Shown: positions 34,006-43,261, numbered from the stretch's first letter. The stretch: DNA of 64,000 bases from Hallerella succinigenes (GCF_002797675.1 NZ_PGEX01000001.1:62001-126000), one strand, 5' to 3'. Numbers and translations: made by a program. The notes: generated by a model from the letters alone, not told the origin.

Positions 34006-34851
34006 TCAAAAACCTGTAAAGAAGTCCGTCACCGTCGCATAACGAGCCGTTTTTCCTAGCTTTTTCACCGCTTCTTCCGCGAGCGCCTTGGACGGGAACA
34101 CGCCAAACACCGAAGCTCCGGAGCCCGACATCAAAGCGAAATCCGCCCCGTAATCCACAAAATCCTGCTTCATCTGCGCAATCAGCGGGAATTGAGGCAA
34201 CACCGAATCTTCAAACTTGTTATAGGCTCCACCTTTAAAATCGTTCGGGTCGGAATTTTTGTAAGCTTCCCAACGGGCATCACCCGAAGGGACACAACCT
34301 GCATAAGCGGCCTTCGTCGGAACGGCGCACTGCGGAGTCGCCACCAAAAGTGCGGACCCTTCGGGAAGTTTCAACGGTTCCATGTGGGTTAGAACTTCGC
34401 CGATACCTTCCGCCTTGGCAGATCCTCCCTGAACGAGGAAAGGGACGTCTGCGCCGAGCTTCGCACCGAGTTTCTCCAAATCTTCTGCAGAGGCGTTCAA
34501 ATTCCAGAGCCTGTTCAGCAAACGAAGAGCCGCGGCAGCATCTGCGCTTCCACCGCCAAGTCCAGCGCCAAGAGGCATCTTCTTTTCCAAGTAAAAACTT
34601 ACACCCTGTTTGACGTCATAAGCCTTTTGAAGCAAAAGGGCGGCTTTGTAGACAAGGTCCGATTCCACGGGATATTCCTGTGGCCAATTATAACGGAGAG
34701 AAATCTTTCCCGACAAATCGAGTTCACCCGAAAGCGTATCGCCCGCGTTAATCGTCTGGAAAAGCGTTCCCAAGTTGTGGTAGCCGTCCGGGCGTTTAGA
34801 AAGAATATCAAGGAAAAGGTTGATTTTTGCTGGGGCAAATTCTTGAAGCAT
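34006..34851 (-). CDS. ispE: 4-(cytidine 5'-diphospho)-2-C-methyl-D-erythritol kinase
   Basis: A GHMP-family kinase of the non-mevalonate isoprenoid pathway; it phosphorylates CDP-methylerythritol. 281 residues from the ATG at 34851 (MLQEFAPAKINLFLDI). Motifs: APAKINLFL at the N-terminus, the ATP loop MPLGAGLGGGSADAAAAL near residue 85, and LMSGSGASVFGVF near 250. It starts two bases after the stop of the upstream secreted protein, so they are co-transcribed. The longer in-frame start at 34983 overlaps that gene and is rejected. Confidence 0.93.
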   Translation of the reverse strand: MLQEFAPAKINLFLDILSKRPDGYHNLGTLFQTINAGDTLSGELDLSGKISLRYNWPQEYPVESDLVYKAALLLQKAYDVKQGVSFYLEKKMPLGAGLGGGSADAAAALRLLNRLWNLNASAEDLEKLGAKLGADVPFLVQGGSAKAEGIGEVLTHMEPLKLPEGSALLVATPQCAVPTKAAYAGCVPSGDARWEAYKNSDPNDFKGGAYNKFEDSVLPQFPLIAQMKQDFVDYGADFALMSGSGASVFGVFPSKALAEEAVKKLGKTARYATVTDFFTGF

Positions 34852-34852
34852 A

Positions 34853-35488
34853 TTACTTCGCCTTTGGAAGGTAAACGGTATCATGAACGATGAGCGTATC
34901 GTGAACGATAACGGTATCGCGGACAAATTTGGTGATGGTCGTGTTGACGACGACCGAATCAACGCGCTGCGGACAGGGAGCAACCGTGACCGCAGAAGGG
35001 TTCAATCTATCTGCAGAGTTTGAACTTTCGACCGAGCTGGAACTTTCCTCCGAACTCGAACTCGGAGCGGAACTGCTGGACGGAGCGTTCGAACTTGAGA
35101 CGGGATGTACCGCTGAACCTGAAGCAGACTGCGCTGCTGAGCTCGAAAAGGCTTGCGCAACGGAAGAGAGCTTCCCTGCTTCGTATTTGTCGATGACTTC
35201 CTGCAAGGAATCCCTCGACGCGCGGAGTTCCTGCAGGCGCATCTTGTAGCGGGACTTTTTGACAGCGCGCCTTTCACGTCCGTAGCGCCATTGTAGGTCT
35301 TGAATTTCATTGTCGATATTCGCCAGTTCCTGGTACAGCGGACCTTCCTTTTCCGCCTTTGCCCGCGGGCTGAAAAAGTCCGAAATCGTGTCCCAGATTC
35401 CCTTGCTATTCGAAGATTCTTCCGCAAAAGAGACTGAAACGAGGAGCGCTAGCGCCGAAATCAACAAAAAAACTGTTCTAAAATTCAT
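34853..35488 (-). CDS. Secreted coiled-coil, Ser-rich protein with DTV tail
   Basis: A 211-residue exported protein of no family I recognise. Signal peptide with cleavage near SVSFAEE (residue about 22); a charged helical segment likely to be a coiled coil (ELANIDNEIQDLQWRYGRER, then KMRLQELRASRDSLQE); a poly-serine linker (about 112-160); and a C-terminal tail VRDTVIVHDTLIVHDTVYLP. The DTVYV-like repeats recur in three outer membrane-type proteins at 42.5-44.8 kb. It is the first gene of an operon with ispE and rplY. Confidence 0.68.
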   Translation of the reverse strand: MNFRTVFLLISALALLVSVSFAEESSNSKGIWDTISDFFSPRAKAEKEGPLYQELANIDNEIQDLQWRYGRERRAVKKSRYKMRLQELRASRDSLQEVIDKYEAGKLSSVAQAFSSSAAQSASGSAVHPVSSSNAPSSSSAPSSSSEESSSSVESSNSADRLNPSAVTVAPCPQRVDSVVVNTTITKFVRDTVIVHDTLIVHDTVYLPKAK

Positions 35489-35555
35489 GTCTTAACAATA
35501 AAAATTTTTGAACCTTTTGCGCAAACCCGCAATTCTTTATTACATTTGAATGTAC

Positions 35556-35628
<73 letters not shown>

Positions 35629-35638
35629 CTAAAGCAAA

Positions 35639-35666
35639 GGCCTCACGCACGTGAGGCTTTTGTCTT
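35639..35666 (+). terminator. Terminator of tRNA-Gly
   Basis: Stem GCCTCAC / GTGAGGC (35640-35646 and 35651-35657) with loop GCAC, followed by TTTTGTCTTT, eleven bases after the tRNA. Confidence 0.8.
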
Positions 35667-35685
35667 TGAAGGATGAAAGGATTGT

Positions 35686-35838
35686 TTACATCATGCCAGA
35701 AGAGCTGGGGCTCGTCGTCACGGAAATTCCGTTCGAGAGCGAGCCTCCTTCCCCATAACCGGAACTCTCTTCCGAGCCCAAGTTATAAGTCCTACCGGCG
35801 TAGTTCGAAGCCTGCGCCGAATAGAAGTAGATAATCTG
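35686..35838 (-). pseudogene. Possible remnant of a secreted-protein gene
   Basis: An open stretch of 50 codons between an in-frame TGA (35839-35841) and a TAA (35686-35688), with no usable ATG start. It reads IIYFYSAQASNYAGRTYNL, then EESSGYGEGGS, and ends SSSGMM: Ser/Gly-rich, unlike random sequence, with coding-like codon use. It lies directly after leuD and before the tRNA-Gly terminator. It may be the 3' end of a lost gene; no homologue is recognised, so confidence is low. Confidence 0.35.
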
Positions 35839-35845
35839 TCACAAA

Positions 35846-36454
35846 TTAACGAGCGAGAAACTTCATGTACGGAAGTTTGCCCGCAAGCTTTTCCACGTCA
35901 TCCGCATGGGACATGAGGACAGCGCGAGCGTGCCAAGAACCATCGAGGAACTGGCCACGCGGACCGTCGGCGAGTTCGAGAGGAATGACTTCCCCGCCCA
36001 TCGTCAGGGTACGGTCCTGAGTGCTCGTCACAAGTTCTTCCGACGGATGTTCTTCAATCCAGGTGAGAATCTTGTCTGCCACATCGTGAGAAACACGGAA
36101 GCACGGCACGCCGATAGCGACGCAATTGCCGAAGAAGATTTCGGAATAGCTTTCCGCAATGATCGCACGAACGCCCCAGCGTTTCAAAGCCTGCGGAGCA
36201 TGTTCACGGCTCGAACCACAGCCAAAGTTACGGTTCGAAACGAGGACGGTGCCCTTCGCATACTTCGGGTCACGGAACGGATGAACCTTGCCCTGAGCTT
36301 CGAGGCCAGCGATATCGTCGGCAAAAGCGTTCTCTCCAAGGCCGTCGAACGTCACGCATTTGAGGAAGCGGGCCGGAATGATGCGGTCCGTGTCGATGTC
36401 GTTTCCGCGCAGAGGAATGCCGGAACCCTTCACAGTATCAATCACAGTCAACAT
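35846..36454 (-). CDS. leuD: 3-isopropylmalate dehydratase small subunit
   Basis: The small subunit of isopropylmalate isomerase in leucine synthesis, 202 residues, normal length. The swivel domain shows GNDIDTDRIIPARFLK near residue 17-32 and NFGCGSSREHAPQAL near residue 75, which close the active site. It lies 14 bases after leuC and is co-transcribed. Confidence 0.95.
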   Translation of the reverse strand: MLTVIDTVKGSGIPLRGNDIDTDRIIPARFLKCVTFDGLGENAFADDIAGLEAQGKVHPFRDPKYAKGTVLVSNRNFGCGSSREHAPQALKRWGVRAIIAESYSEIFFGNCVAIGVPCFRVSHDVADKILTWIEEHPSEELVTSTQDRTLTMGGEVIPLELADGPRGQFLDGSWHARAVLMSHADDVEKLAGKLPYMKFLAR

Positions 36455-36468
36455 AATCTTTGCGCTCC

Positions 36469-37878
36469 TTACTTGATGTACTTGCGAACGTCGGTCACTT
36501 TACCTTCGATGGCAGCGGCTGCCACCATGATCGGGCTCATGAGAATCGTACGGCCGCTCGGGCTACCCTGACGGCCCTTGAAGTTTCGGTTACTCGAGCT
36601 TGCACTGACCTGACGGCCCTGAAGCTTATCCGGGTTCATAGCGAGGCAGAGAGAGCATCCCGCGTCGCGCCATTCGGCACCGGCGTCCGTAAAGATCTTG
36701 TCGAGGCCGAGGTCTTCGGCTTCCTTCTTGATCTTCTGGGAACCCGGAACGACCCACATCTTCACCGTCGGCGAAACGTGGTTGCCCTTCATGATTTCCG
36801 CTGCGGCAATCAAGTCCGGGAGACGGCCGTTTGTGCAGCTGCCGACGAATGCGATATCGATCGGAGTGCCGAGCATCTTGCCGCCTTCTTCCCAGCCCAT
36901 GTATTCATAGGCTTCGCGAACAACCTTCTGTTCTGAGCCGGAGAATTCGCTGATCTTCGGCATATTTTCGTTCAACTGCATCGCCTGTGCCGGGGTGATG
37001 CCCCAGGTAACCATCGGTTCAAGCTTGTTGCAGTCGATTTCAATTTCGTCGTCGAACGTTGCGTCCGGATCGGAAGCGACAGACTTCCAGTAAGCGACCG
37101 CTTCGTCCCACTTGTCTGCCTTCGGAGCAAACGGCTTGCCTCGGAGGAAAGCGAAAGTCTTTTCGTCCGGGTTGCAGTAACCGACACGTGCGCCACCTTC
37201 GATGGCCATGTTGCAGACCGTCATACGACCTTCCATGTCGAGATTTTCAATCACCGGACCAGCGAATTCGTATGCGTAGCCAACGCCACCGTTCACACCG
37301 AGCTTTGCAATGTAAGCGAGAGCGATATCCTTTGCAGTCACGCCCGGCTGAAGCTTGCCGGTGAAGTTGATGCGACGGGTCTTGAGCGGGCTCATGGCGA
37401 GCGTCTGCGTAGCAAGGACGTCTGCCACCTGGCTTGTACCGATGCCGAAAGCCACAGCGCCGAATGCACCATGCGTTGCAGTGTGGGAGTCACCGCAAGC
37501 GACCGTCATACCCGGTTGGGTTACGCCTTCTTCCGGGCCAACGATGTGAATCACACCCTGTTCTCCAGCATCCGGTCCAAAGAAACGGACTCCGAAATCG
37601 CGAGTGTTCTTTTCGAGGTGTTCAAGCATTTCTTCCGAAATAGGATCCTTGAACGGACGAACACGAGCATCGGCCGTCGTCGGAATAATGTGGTCAACCG
37701 TCGCAAATGTACGTTCCGGATACTTGACCTTAAGGCCTTCTTCGCGAAGCATCGCAAAGGCCTGCGGACTTGTCACTTCATGGCAAAGATGAGTTCCGAT
37801 GAACAGCTGATACTGTCCGCTCGGAAGTTTGCCCACGATGTGGCTTTCAAACACTTTTTGGTATAAATTTTTGCCCAT
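36469..37878 (-). CDS. leuC: 3-isopropylmalate dehydratase large subunit
   Basis: The 4Fe-4S subunit that isomerises 2- to 3-isopropylmalate. 469 residues. Cluster ligands are the Cys of VGSCTNGR (near 350) and the pair in [13 protein letters not shown] (near 410-420). [16 protein letters not shown] and [12 protein letters not shown]-type regions ([12 protein letters not shown]) are also standard. Start [16 protein letters not shown]. The upstream region has a TATATT box and an inverted repeat that overlaps the likely -35. Confidence 0.96.
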   Translation of the reverse strand: MGKNLYQKVFESHIVGKLPSGQYQLFIGTHLCHEVTSPQAFAMLREEGLKVKYPERTFATVDHIIPTTADARVRPFKDPISEEMLEHLEKNTRDFGVRFFGPDAGEQGVIHIVGPEEGVTQPGMTVACGDSHTATHGAFGAVAFGIGTSQVADVLATQTLAMSPLKTRRINFTGKLQPGVTAKDIALAYIAKLGVNGGVGYAYEFAGPVIENLDMEGRMTVCNMAIEGGARVGYCNPDEKTFAFLRGKPFAPKADKWDEAVAYWKSVASDPDATFDDEIEIDCNKLEPMVTWGITPAQAMQLNENMPKISEFSGSEQKVVREAYEYMGWEEGGKMLGTPIDIAFVGSCTNGRLPDLIAAAEIMKGNHVSPTVKMWVVPGSQKIKKEAEDLGLDKIFTDAGAEWRDAGCSLCLAMNPDKLQGRQVSASSSNRNFKGRQGSPSGRTILMSPIMVAAAAIEGKVTDVRKYIK

Positions 37879-37920
37879 AGAACACCTTCTCGTATGGATG
37901 TACGAAATGTTGCGCCTAAT

Positions 37921-37967
37921 ATAGCAAAAGTTTTACGGCTACTGTAAAAGAAATCTGCTACAGTAGA
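37921..37967 (-). promoter_or_regulatory. leuC promoter region with inverted repeat
   Basis: CTACTGTA (37939-37946) and TACAGTAG (37959-37966) are perfect inverted eight-mers 12 bases apart. On the minus strand the inner half overlaps a possible -35 and is followed about 19 bases later by TATATT, 45 bases before the leuC ATG. An operator or a transcript hairpin are both possible. Confidence 0.45.
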
Positions 37968-37980
37968 CCCTACCGTCTAA

Positions 37981-38319
37981 GTTGTCGGAAAAACCCGACC
38001 GCTTTACAAGGTGCTTAAATACGAATTTGACCGCAGCTCATGGGATGAGATATACAAGTTGCCGTTGGATTCGCTTGCGTTTAAAATGCAAACGGATACT
38101 GGTTGGGTGGACATTACATACGATTATGATTCGTCCAAGGAATATCCGATGCAGTTCAACAAGGGAATGGAACTAAATGGCAAACTTTACACCATTAGCG
38201 GACATCGCGGCATGTGGTGCTATGATGGCAGCTGGAAAAGGATGGCGAGGATTCCAATCCCCAGCTGGGTTCAATGGGGTGATAAACATTTTACTAGATT
38301 ATTGGACAGAGGCTTAAAA
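37981..38319 (+). pseudogene. Gene remnant fused in frame before the UPF0340 gene
   Basis: An open stretch of 113 codons between an in-frame TAA (37978-37980) and the UPF0340 start. It has no ATG at its beginning (only GTG at 38011) and no ribosome site. The sequence looks like true protein (YKVLKYEFDRSSWDEIYKLP, NGKLYTISGHRGMWCYDGSW), with Trp, Tyr and Cys, and reads like the end of an extracellular or ligand-binding domain that I do not recognise. It may be the tail of a deleted gene, or an N-terminal extension of the next protein. The former is more likely because UPF0340 proteins begin where 38320 begins. Confidence 0.4.
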
Positions 38320-38919
38320 ATGTCAGGATTGAACACATACGAAGTCAACGACGAATCTATCGTCAAACAAATTCAAAAAGATACGGCAAATGCGGCACAA
38401 GAACTTGTCGAAGCCGCAAAACTCCATTCCGGACATATCGTCGTCATCGGTTGCAGCACAAGCGAAACCCTCGGTGAACAAGTCGGCAGCCATTCCGTGC
38501 CAGAAGTCGGCAAGGCGATCCTCGCTGGACTTGAAAGCGTTTTCGCACCCCTCGGCATTTACATCGCAGCCCAGTGTTGCGAACACTTGAACCGTGCCAT
38601 CATCGTAGAACGAGCCGCGGTCCCGAACGCAGAAATTGTGAATGTCGTTCCACAGCCCAAAGCCGGCGGCTCTTTTGCTACGGCTTGCTATGCGGCCTTC
38701 CAATACCCAGTCGCCCTCGAGCACATCAAGGCGGATGCCGGTCTCGATATCGGCGGAACGCTCATCGGTATGCATTTGAAGGAAGTCGCCGTCCCAGTCC
38801 GCTTAAAGCAGAACCGCATCGGCAAAGCTCTTTTGATTGCGGCCCGTACTCGTCCCAAGTTTATCGGCGGTGAACGCGCCCATTACGACGAAAGTTTAAA
38901 AGACGGCTTCCCAGTCTAA
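38320..38919 (+). CDS. UPF0340 (YwlG) family protein
   Basis: A 199-residue cytoplasmic protein of TIGR01440/UPF0340, function unknown. Family regions: HIVVIGCSTSETLGEQVGS near residue 40, AAQCCEHLNRAIIVE near 85, VVPQPKAGGSFAT near 110 and DIGGTLIGMHLKEVAVPVR near 145. ATG at 38320 with AGAGG seven bases before it fits the family's usual start; the reading frame stays open for 113 more codons upstream but those do not belong to the family. A strong terminator follows. Confidence 0.85.
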   Translation: MSGLNTYEVNDESIVKQIQKDTANAAQELVEAAKLHSGHIVVIGCSTSETLGEQVGSHSVPEVGKAILAGLESVFAPLGIYIAAQCCEHLNRAIIVERAAVPNAEIVNVVPQPKAGGSFATACYAAFQYPVALEHIKADAGLDIGGTLIGMHLKEVAVPVRLKQNRIGKALLIAARTRPKFIGGERAHYDESLKDGFPV

Positions 38920-38948
38920 ACGTCTTTACATTTTTGTTGTATTTACAA

Positions 38949-38985
38949 AAACCTCTACAAATTTGTAGAGGTTTTCTTTTTTCTC
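38949..38985 (+). terminator. Intrinsic terminator of the UPF0340 gene
   Basis: Stem AACCTCTACAA / TTGTAGAGGTT around AT, followed by TTCTTTTTT, about 30 bases after the stop. Confidence 0.87.
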
Positions 38986-39082
38986 TTGGCCGAATGCTTC
39001 ACATTTTGCTGAGGTTGTCAAATTTTCGCAGCTTAGGCACAGAATTTGCATGTTTATTTTCAAATAAGGCGAGGTTACAAAA

Positions 39083-40744
39083 ATGAATGCGGCTGAAATT
39101 TTAATCCGTTGTTTAGAGAATGAAGGTGTCCAGTATATATTCGGGATTCCCGGCGAAGAAACCCTGGAAATCATGGAGGCCATCAAGAACTCCTCAATCC
39201 AGTTTATAACGGTGCGCCATGAACAGGGTGCGGCTTTTATGGCCGATGTCTGCGGACGTTTGACCGGCAAGGCGGGTGTCTGCCTTTCGACCCTTGGACC
39301 GGGAGCCACCAATCTGGTGACGGGTGTCGCCGATGCCAATTCCGACGGCGCTCCCCTAGTGGCGATTACGGGCCAGGTCGGCACGGAGCGCATGCATTTG
39401 ACAAGCCATCAGTACCTGGATCTCGTGAACATGTTTACGCCGATCACCAAAAGATCGAAACAGATCGTACGACCGGATACGGTAAACGAAATCGTTCGCA
39501 TCGCTTTCAAGTACGCGGAAGCCGAAAAACCGGGCGCTTGCCACATTGACCTTCCCTGCAATATCGCAGCCCAGGAAGTCTCTAACGAGATTGCCCAGAT
39601 TCCGCTGAAGCATCACCGTGAAAACCGTCGCATCGCAAGCAATGAAGCGATTCTCAAAGCGGCGGAGCTGATCCGTTCCGCAGAACGGCCCGTGATCCTC
39701 GCCGGGCATTCCGCCGTTCGAAATCAGGCCTCCAAGACTCTCGCAAAATTTGCCGAAAAAACAAAGATTCCTGTCATCAGCACGATGATGGCCAAAGGCA
39801 TCATTCCTTGCAACAGTCCGTATTCCCTTTGGTGCATTGGCATTCCGCAAAAAGACTACCCCAACTATGCGATTGAAAAAGCGGACCTGGTGATTGCCGT
39901 GGGCTATGACATTGTGGAATACGCTCCTGTCAAATGGAATCCGAACGGCGATAAAAGAATCGTCCACATCGACGAAACCCCGAACCATGTGAACAAATTC
40001 TACCAGCCCGAAGAAGAAGTCATTGGGCACATCACGGAATCGCTGCTTGCCTTGGAAAAACTTTGCAAGAACCGTGAAGAGCCGGAATGGGCCTTTGACA
40101 TTCGACAGAAGATGGTGAACGATCAGTCTATGTTCGACGATTGCGACAGTTTTCCGCCGAAGCCCCAAAAAGTTCTACACGACATTCGACGCGTGATGGG
40201 CGAAGAAGATATCCTGATTTCGGACGTGGGCGCCCATAAAATGTGGATCGCCCGAGAATACCACTGTTACTATCCGAACACCTGCATTATTTCGAACGGT
40301 TTTGCAACGATGGGAATCGCCGTGCCGGGCGCTCTTGCCGCCAAGCTTTTGAATCCGAACAAGAAAGTTCTTGCCGTGTCCGGGGACGGCGGATTTATGA
40401 TGAACAGTCAAGAACTGGAAACCGCAAGACGTTACCACCTGCCGTTTGTCACGCTTATCTTTACCGATGCCAATTACGGACTCATCAAATGGAAACAGGA
40501 AGAACGCTACGGCGAAAGCTATGCGATCGGATTTTCGAATCCGGACTTTGTGAAATACGCGGAAAGCCTGTACTTGAAAGGCTACCGCATTGAAAAAGCG
40601 GCAGACATTATCCCGACCTTGGAAGAAGCCTTTAGACAAGACGTGCCTTGTATCATCGAGTGTCCGATCGACTATGCGGCGAACATGGAACTTTCCGCTC
40701 ATTTGAAGAACGATTTGCCGAAGGAGATGGCGGACGAATTTTGA
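39083..40744 (+). CDS. Acetolactate synthase-like TPP enzyme (large subunit)
   Basis: Condenses two pyruvate to 2-acetolactate, the first step to valine and leucine. 553 residues with the three domains of the POX/AHAS fold: FGIPGEETLEIMEAIK and RHEQGAAFMADVCGRLTGKAG (Pyr domain with catalytic Glu), a central domain, and the TPP-binding GDGGFMMNSQELETA with NYGLI. It belongs to the stand-alone acetolactate synthases; no ilvN regulatory gene lies nearby, and SHQYLDLVNMFTPITK differs from anabolic IlvB. Other TPP decarboxylases are possible but less likely. An SGNH hydrolase follows after 41 bases, without obvious relation. Confidence 0.8.
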   Translation: MNAAEILIRCLENEGVQYIFGIPGEETLEIMEAIKNSSIQFITVRHEQGAAFMADVCGRLTGKAGVCLSTLGPGATNLVTGVADANSDGAPLVAITGQVGTERMHLTSHQYLDLVNMFTPITKRSKQIVRPDTVNEIVRIAFKYAEAEKPGACHIDLPCNIAAQEVSNEIAQIPLKHHRENRRIASNEAILKAAELIRSAERPVILAGHSAVRNQASKTLAKFAEKTKIPVISTMMAKGIIPCNSPYSLWCIGIPQKDYPNYAIEKADLVIAVGYDIVEYAPVKWNPNGDKRIVHIDETPNHVNKFYQPEEEVIGHITESLLALEKLCKNREEPEWAFDIRQKMVNDQSMFDDCDSFPPKPQKVLHDIRRVMGEEDILISDVGAHKMWIAREYHCYYPNTCIISNGFATMGIAVPGALAAKLLNPNKKVLAVSGDGGFMMNSQELETARRYHLPFVTLIFTDANYGLIKWKQEERYGESYAIGFSNPDFVKYAESLYLKGYRIEKAADIIPTLEEAFRQDVPCIIECPIDYAANMELSAHLKNDLPKEMADEF

Positions 40745-40785
40745 AAAGCTAAATTTGCGGCAAATTTGAAATCGCGAGGATTTTC

Positions 40786-41937
40786 ATGACCGCAGAAAAG
40801 TACACGAAATGGGTCGCCTGCTGGGGCAACGCCACCTCCATTACAGACCGCAAGGAAGCGACCTACGCGAAGGATCTGACGCTCCGCTACCCCATCGAAA
40901 TCTGCTTTTCGGGTTCCCAGCTGCGCTTTCATTTTTCGAACTTGACAGGAACGGAGCCGGTTCAAATTTCAAAAGCCTTTGTCGCCAAAAAAACTTCGGC
41001 GGAATACAAGCCCGTTGCCATTACCTTTGGCGGTCGCACGGTCGGAGAGATTCCCGCTGGCAAAGAAATTTTGAGCGATGAAATTCCGTTCGCAGTTTCT
41101 GCGGGCGAAACCGTCGACGTGAGCCTCTACCTGCAAAACTTTACCCAGATGAATGCGGGAACGCTTGTCACGGGTCCGCTTTCCAAAGGCTCTTTCTGCT
41201 ACGGTGATTTCGCCACGGCAAAGGACTTTCCGCAAGATCTTTCCCGCTCCACGAACTGGTTCTACTTTTTGAATACAGTCGACATTTGGACCGAAGAAAA
41301 GAACTTCGCCCTCGTCTGCTTTGGAGACTCCATTACGGCGCAGGACTGGCCCGACTATTTAAAGCTCCGAGTAAAACGCGAAGGCTTTGAAAACGTTTCG
41401 ATTATTCGCCGCGCGGTCTGCGGCACAAGAATTCTCCGCGAGTACAGCTGTATTACTTATGCGGCATACGGTTTAAAGGGCGAAACGAGATTCCCGATCG
41501 AAATGGATACGGCCGGAGCCAAATCCGTTTTGATTCAACACGGCATCAACGATATCATTCACCCGGTCGGTGTGGACGTGAACCCGTTCCGTCCCATGAG
41601 CGACATGCCCACCGCGAAAGATTTAATCGAAGGCGTTAAAAAGTTCTACCTGCCACTCGCCCGAGAAAAGGGCTTAAAAGTTTGGAGCGGAACCTTGCTT
41701 CCGATTTTTGGATGGCGCACCTACAATGCAGAAAAAGACATGGTTCGCAACGAATTCAACGATTGGCTCCGTTCGAGCGACCTTTTTGACGGTTGCGTGG
41801 ACTTCGACAAGGCTCTCCGCGATTCCCAAAAGCCAGAAAGCTTTGCCATCGGAATGGACTCGGGCGACCACCTGCACCCCAGTGCAAAAGCCTACGAACA
41901 AATGGCAGAAATCATTTCCGAGGATCTCTTGAAATAA
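40786..41937 (+). CDS. SGNH/GDSL-family hydrolase
   Basis: A 383-residue protein without a signal peptide. The first 165 residues are beta-rich, with TKWVACWGNATS and YLQNFTQMNAGTL. The second half is an SGNH esterase: LVCFGDSITAQDW (block I, Ser), QHGINDIIHP (block III) and DHLHPSAKAYEQMA (block V Asp-His). It resembles bacterial GDSL lipases/acylhydrolases that act on acylated sugars; the substrate is unknown. Lack of a signal suggests a cytoplasmic role, such as deacetylating imported oligosaccharides. Probably co-transcribed with the acetolactate synthase-like gene. Confidence 0.83.
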   Translation: MTAEKYTKWVACWGNATSITDRKEATYAKDLTLRYPIEICFSGSQLRFHFSNLTGTEPVQISKAFVAKKTSAEYKPVAITFGGRTVGEIPAGKEILSDEIPFAVSAGETVDVSLYLQNFTQMNAGTLVTGPLSKGSFCYGDFATAKDFPQDLSRSTNWFYFLNTVDIWTEEKNFALVCFGDSITAQDWPDYLKLRVKREGFENVSIIRRAVCGTRILREYSCITYAAYGLKGETRFPIEMDTAGAKSVLIQHGINDIIHPVGVDVNPFRPMSDMPTAKDLIEGVKKFYLPLAREKGLKVWSGTLLPIFGWRTYNAEKDMVRNEFNDWLRSSDLFDGCVDFDKALRDSQKPESFAIGMDSGDHLHPSAKAYEQMAEIISEDLLK

Positions 41938-41957
41938 AATAAGTGTATTTTATTTCT

Positions 41958-42536
41958 ATGAGCATTCGGAATATCATATTCGATTATGGGAACGTCATCG
42001 CAAACATTTCCCAGGAGACGATTCAAAAAACGTTTTCCGATTTGGGAATATCGAGCGAAACGCTTCTTTTGCACCATTAAAAAATCAAGCATTTGATGCA
42101 TGATTTTATCGATGGCATTCGTCCATTAGACGATGTTCTTTATGATATCCAGGAATACTGCGAAAAAGGAACTTCCTTGAAAAAGATCAAGGACACGATT
42201 ACCGTTTTACAGGGCGAAATTCCAGAAATCCGATTAAAAAACATCGTCCTTCTGAAAAAACAGTACAAAATCTATTTGCTCAGCAACATCAACGAAATCA
42301 TTTGGTCGAACTGTGAAAAACGTTTTGCGGATCTCGGTTATCAAGTTGACGACCTTTTTGACGAGATTTTTCTTTCTTGCCGAATGGGAATTGCCAAGCC
42401 CGAAGAAAGCATCTTCCTAGACGACCGTGTAGACAACTGCGAAGCGGCCCAAAAGCTCGGAATCCAAGCTTCTTGGGTAAAGGCGAACGAAGTCGAACAG
42501 AACGCCGACTGCATTCTGCTCATTCAGAACGCGTAG
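41958..42536 (+). pseudogene. Broken HAD-family phosphatase gene
   Basis: The frame starts at ATG 41958 with NIIFDYGNVIANIS (HAD motif I, where the normal DxD is DYG), but a TAA at 42078-42080 stops it after 40 codons. The same frame continues to 42536 with YLLSNINEIIW (motif II) and MGIAKPEESIFLDDRVDNCEAA. In this last part motif III (KPEESIF) runs straight into motif IV (LDDRVDN), lacking the usual 20 or so residues, so an internal deletion is likely too. Two independent lesions argue for a pseudogene rather than a sequencing error. Its end overlaps the convergent OMP gene by 13 bases. Confidence 0.7.
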
Positions 42537-43252
42537 CCCACCGTAAAGTGAAACCCAAAATCCTGCTTTTTAAACGTCGCCGGAGAGCGGTGGTAGCTTG
42601 TATCGTCCGCATACTTGATTTCCGTTAGCCAATCCGGGCTCACCGCAAAGCGTCTAAAAAAAAGCGACGGCATCAAAAAAAAGTGCTCTCCCATCAGCGA
42701 ATAACCCAAGCCGACTTCCCACGAAAGCGCAAATTCCTTTTCATCTAATTTCAATTCACTCGCATACGAAGAGGCTTTGCGCGTCGCATAGACGCTTCCA
42801 AGCATCGGAATCGCTTTCGCTTCCACAAACACCGCCATCTTACGCGTATAAGCTTCGCTCACCTTTCCGTCTACACCAATCGTCTTCGTCTTTCCAAAGC
42901 CACGATACGGCATCACATAGAACTTCAACGCGATCGGCAGATCCACCGCATAAAGAGAGCCCTTCGTTCCGTCACAGCTTGATTCATGAATATCGGTGCT
43001 ATAGTAATAATCGAACATGACTTGCGCTGCAAACCTCGGATGGAATAGGTTTTCGTAACCCATGCCAATCGCTTCGCCATAAAGATTCCAACTGGCAAAA
43101 ACAAAATGCGTGTTCATCAAAACAGGTTCTTCCTTTACAGTCTCCTGCTTAGAAGGAATCGGCTTATGAGGTTCATCCACATAGACCGTATCGACAGCGG
43201 CAAAACTGGAAACGGCAAAAATCAAAGCACAACAAAGCCACAAAGGTTTCAT
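42524..43252 (-). CDS. Outer-membrane-type protein with DTVYV motif, paralogue 1
   Basis: A 242-residue exported protein: signal MKPLWLCCALIFAVSSFAA, mature start VDTVYVDEPHKP, a short linker with Pro and Lys, then alternating beta strands (FVFASWNLYGEAIGMGYENL; AVFVEAKAIPMLGSVYA; FHFTVGYAF) ending in a C-terminal Phe, as outer membrane barrels do. The function is unknown. It is the last of three tandem paralogues. Confidence 0.68.
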   Translation of the reverse strand: MKPLWLCCALIFAVSSFAAVDTVYVDEPHKPIPSKQETVKEEPVLMNTHFVFASWNLYGEAIGMGYENLFHPRFAAQVMFDYYYSTDIHESSCDGTKGSLYAVDLPIALKFYVMPYRGFGKTKTIGVDGKVSEAYTRKMAVFVEAKAIPMLGSVYATRKASSYASELKLDEKEFALSWEVGLGYSLMGEHFFLMPSLFFRRFAVSPDWLTEIKYADDTSYHRSPATFKKQDFGFHFTVGYAF

Positions 43253-43261
43253 TCTTCCTCC

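Noticed and set aside
39083-41937. Acetolactate synthase with a regulatory subunit next to it
   Set aside because: The following gene is an SGNH hydrolase with clear GDSIT and DHLHPS motifs, not an ACT-domain ilvN.
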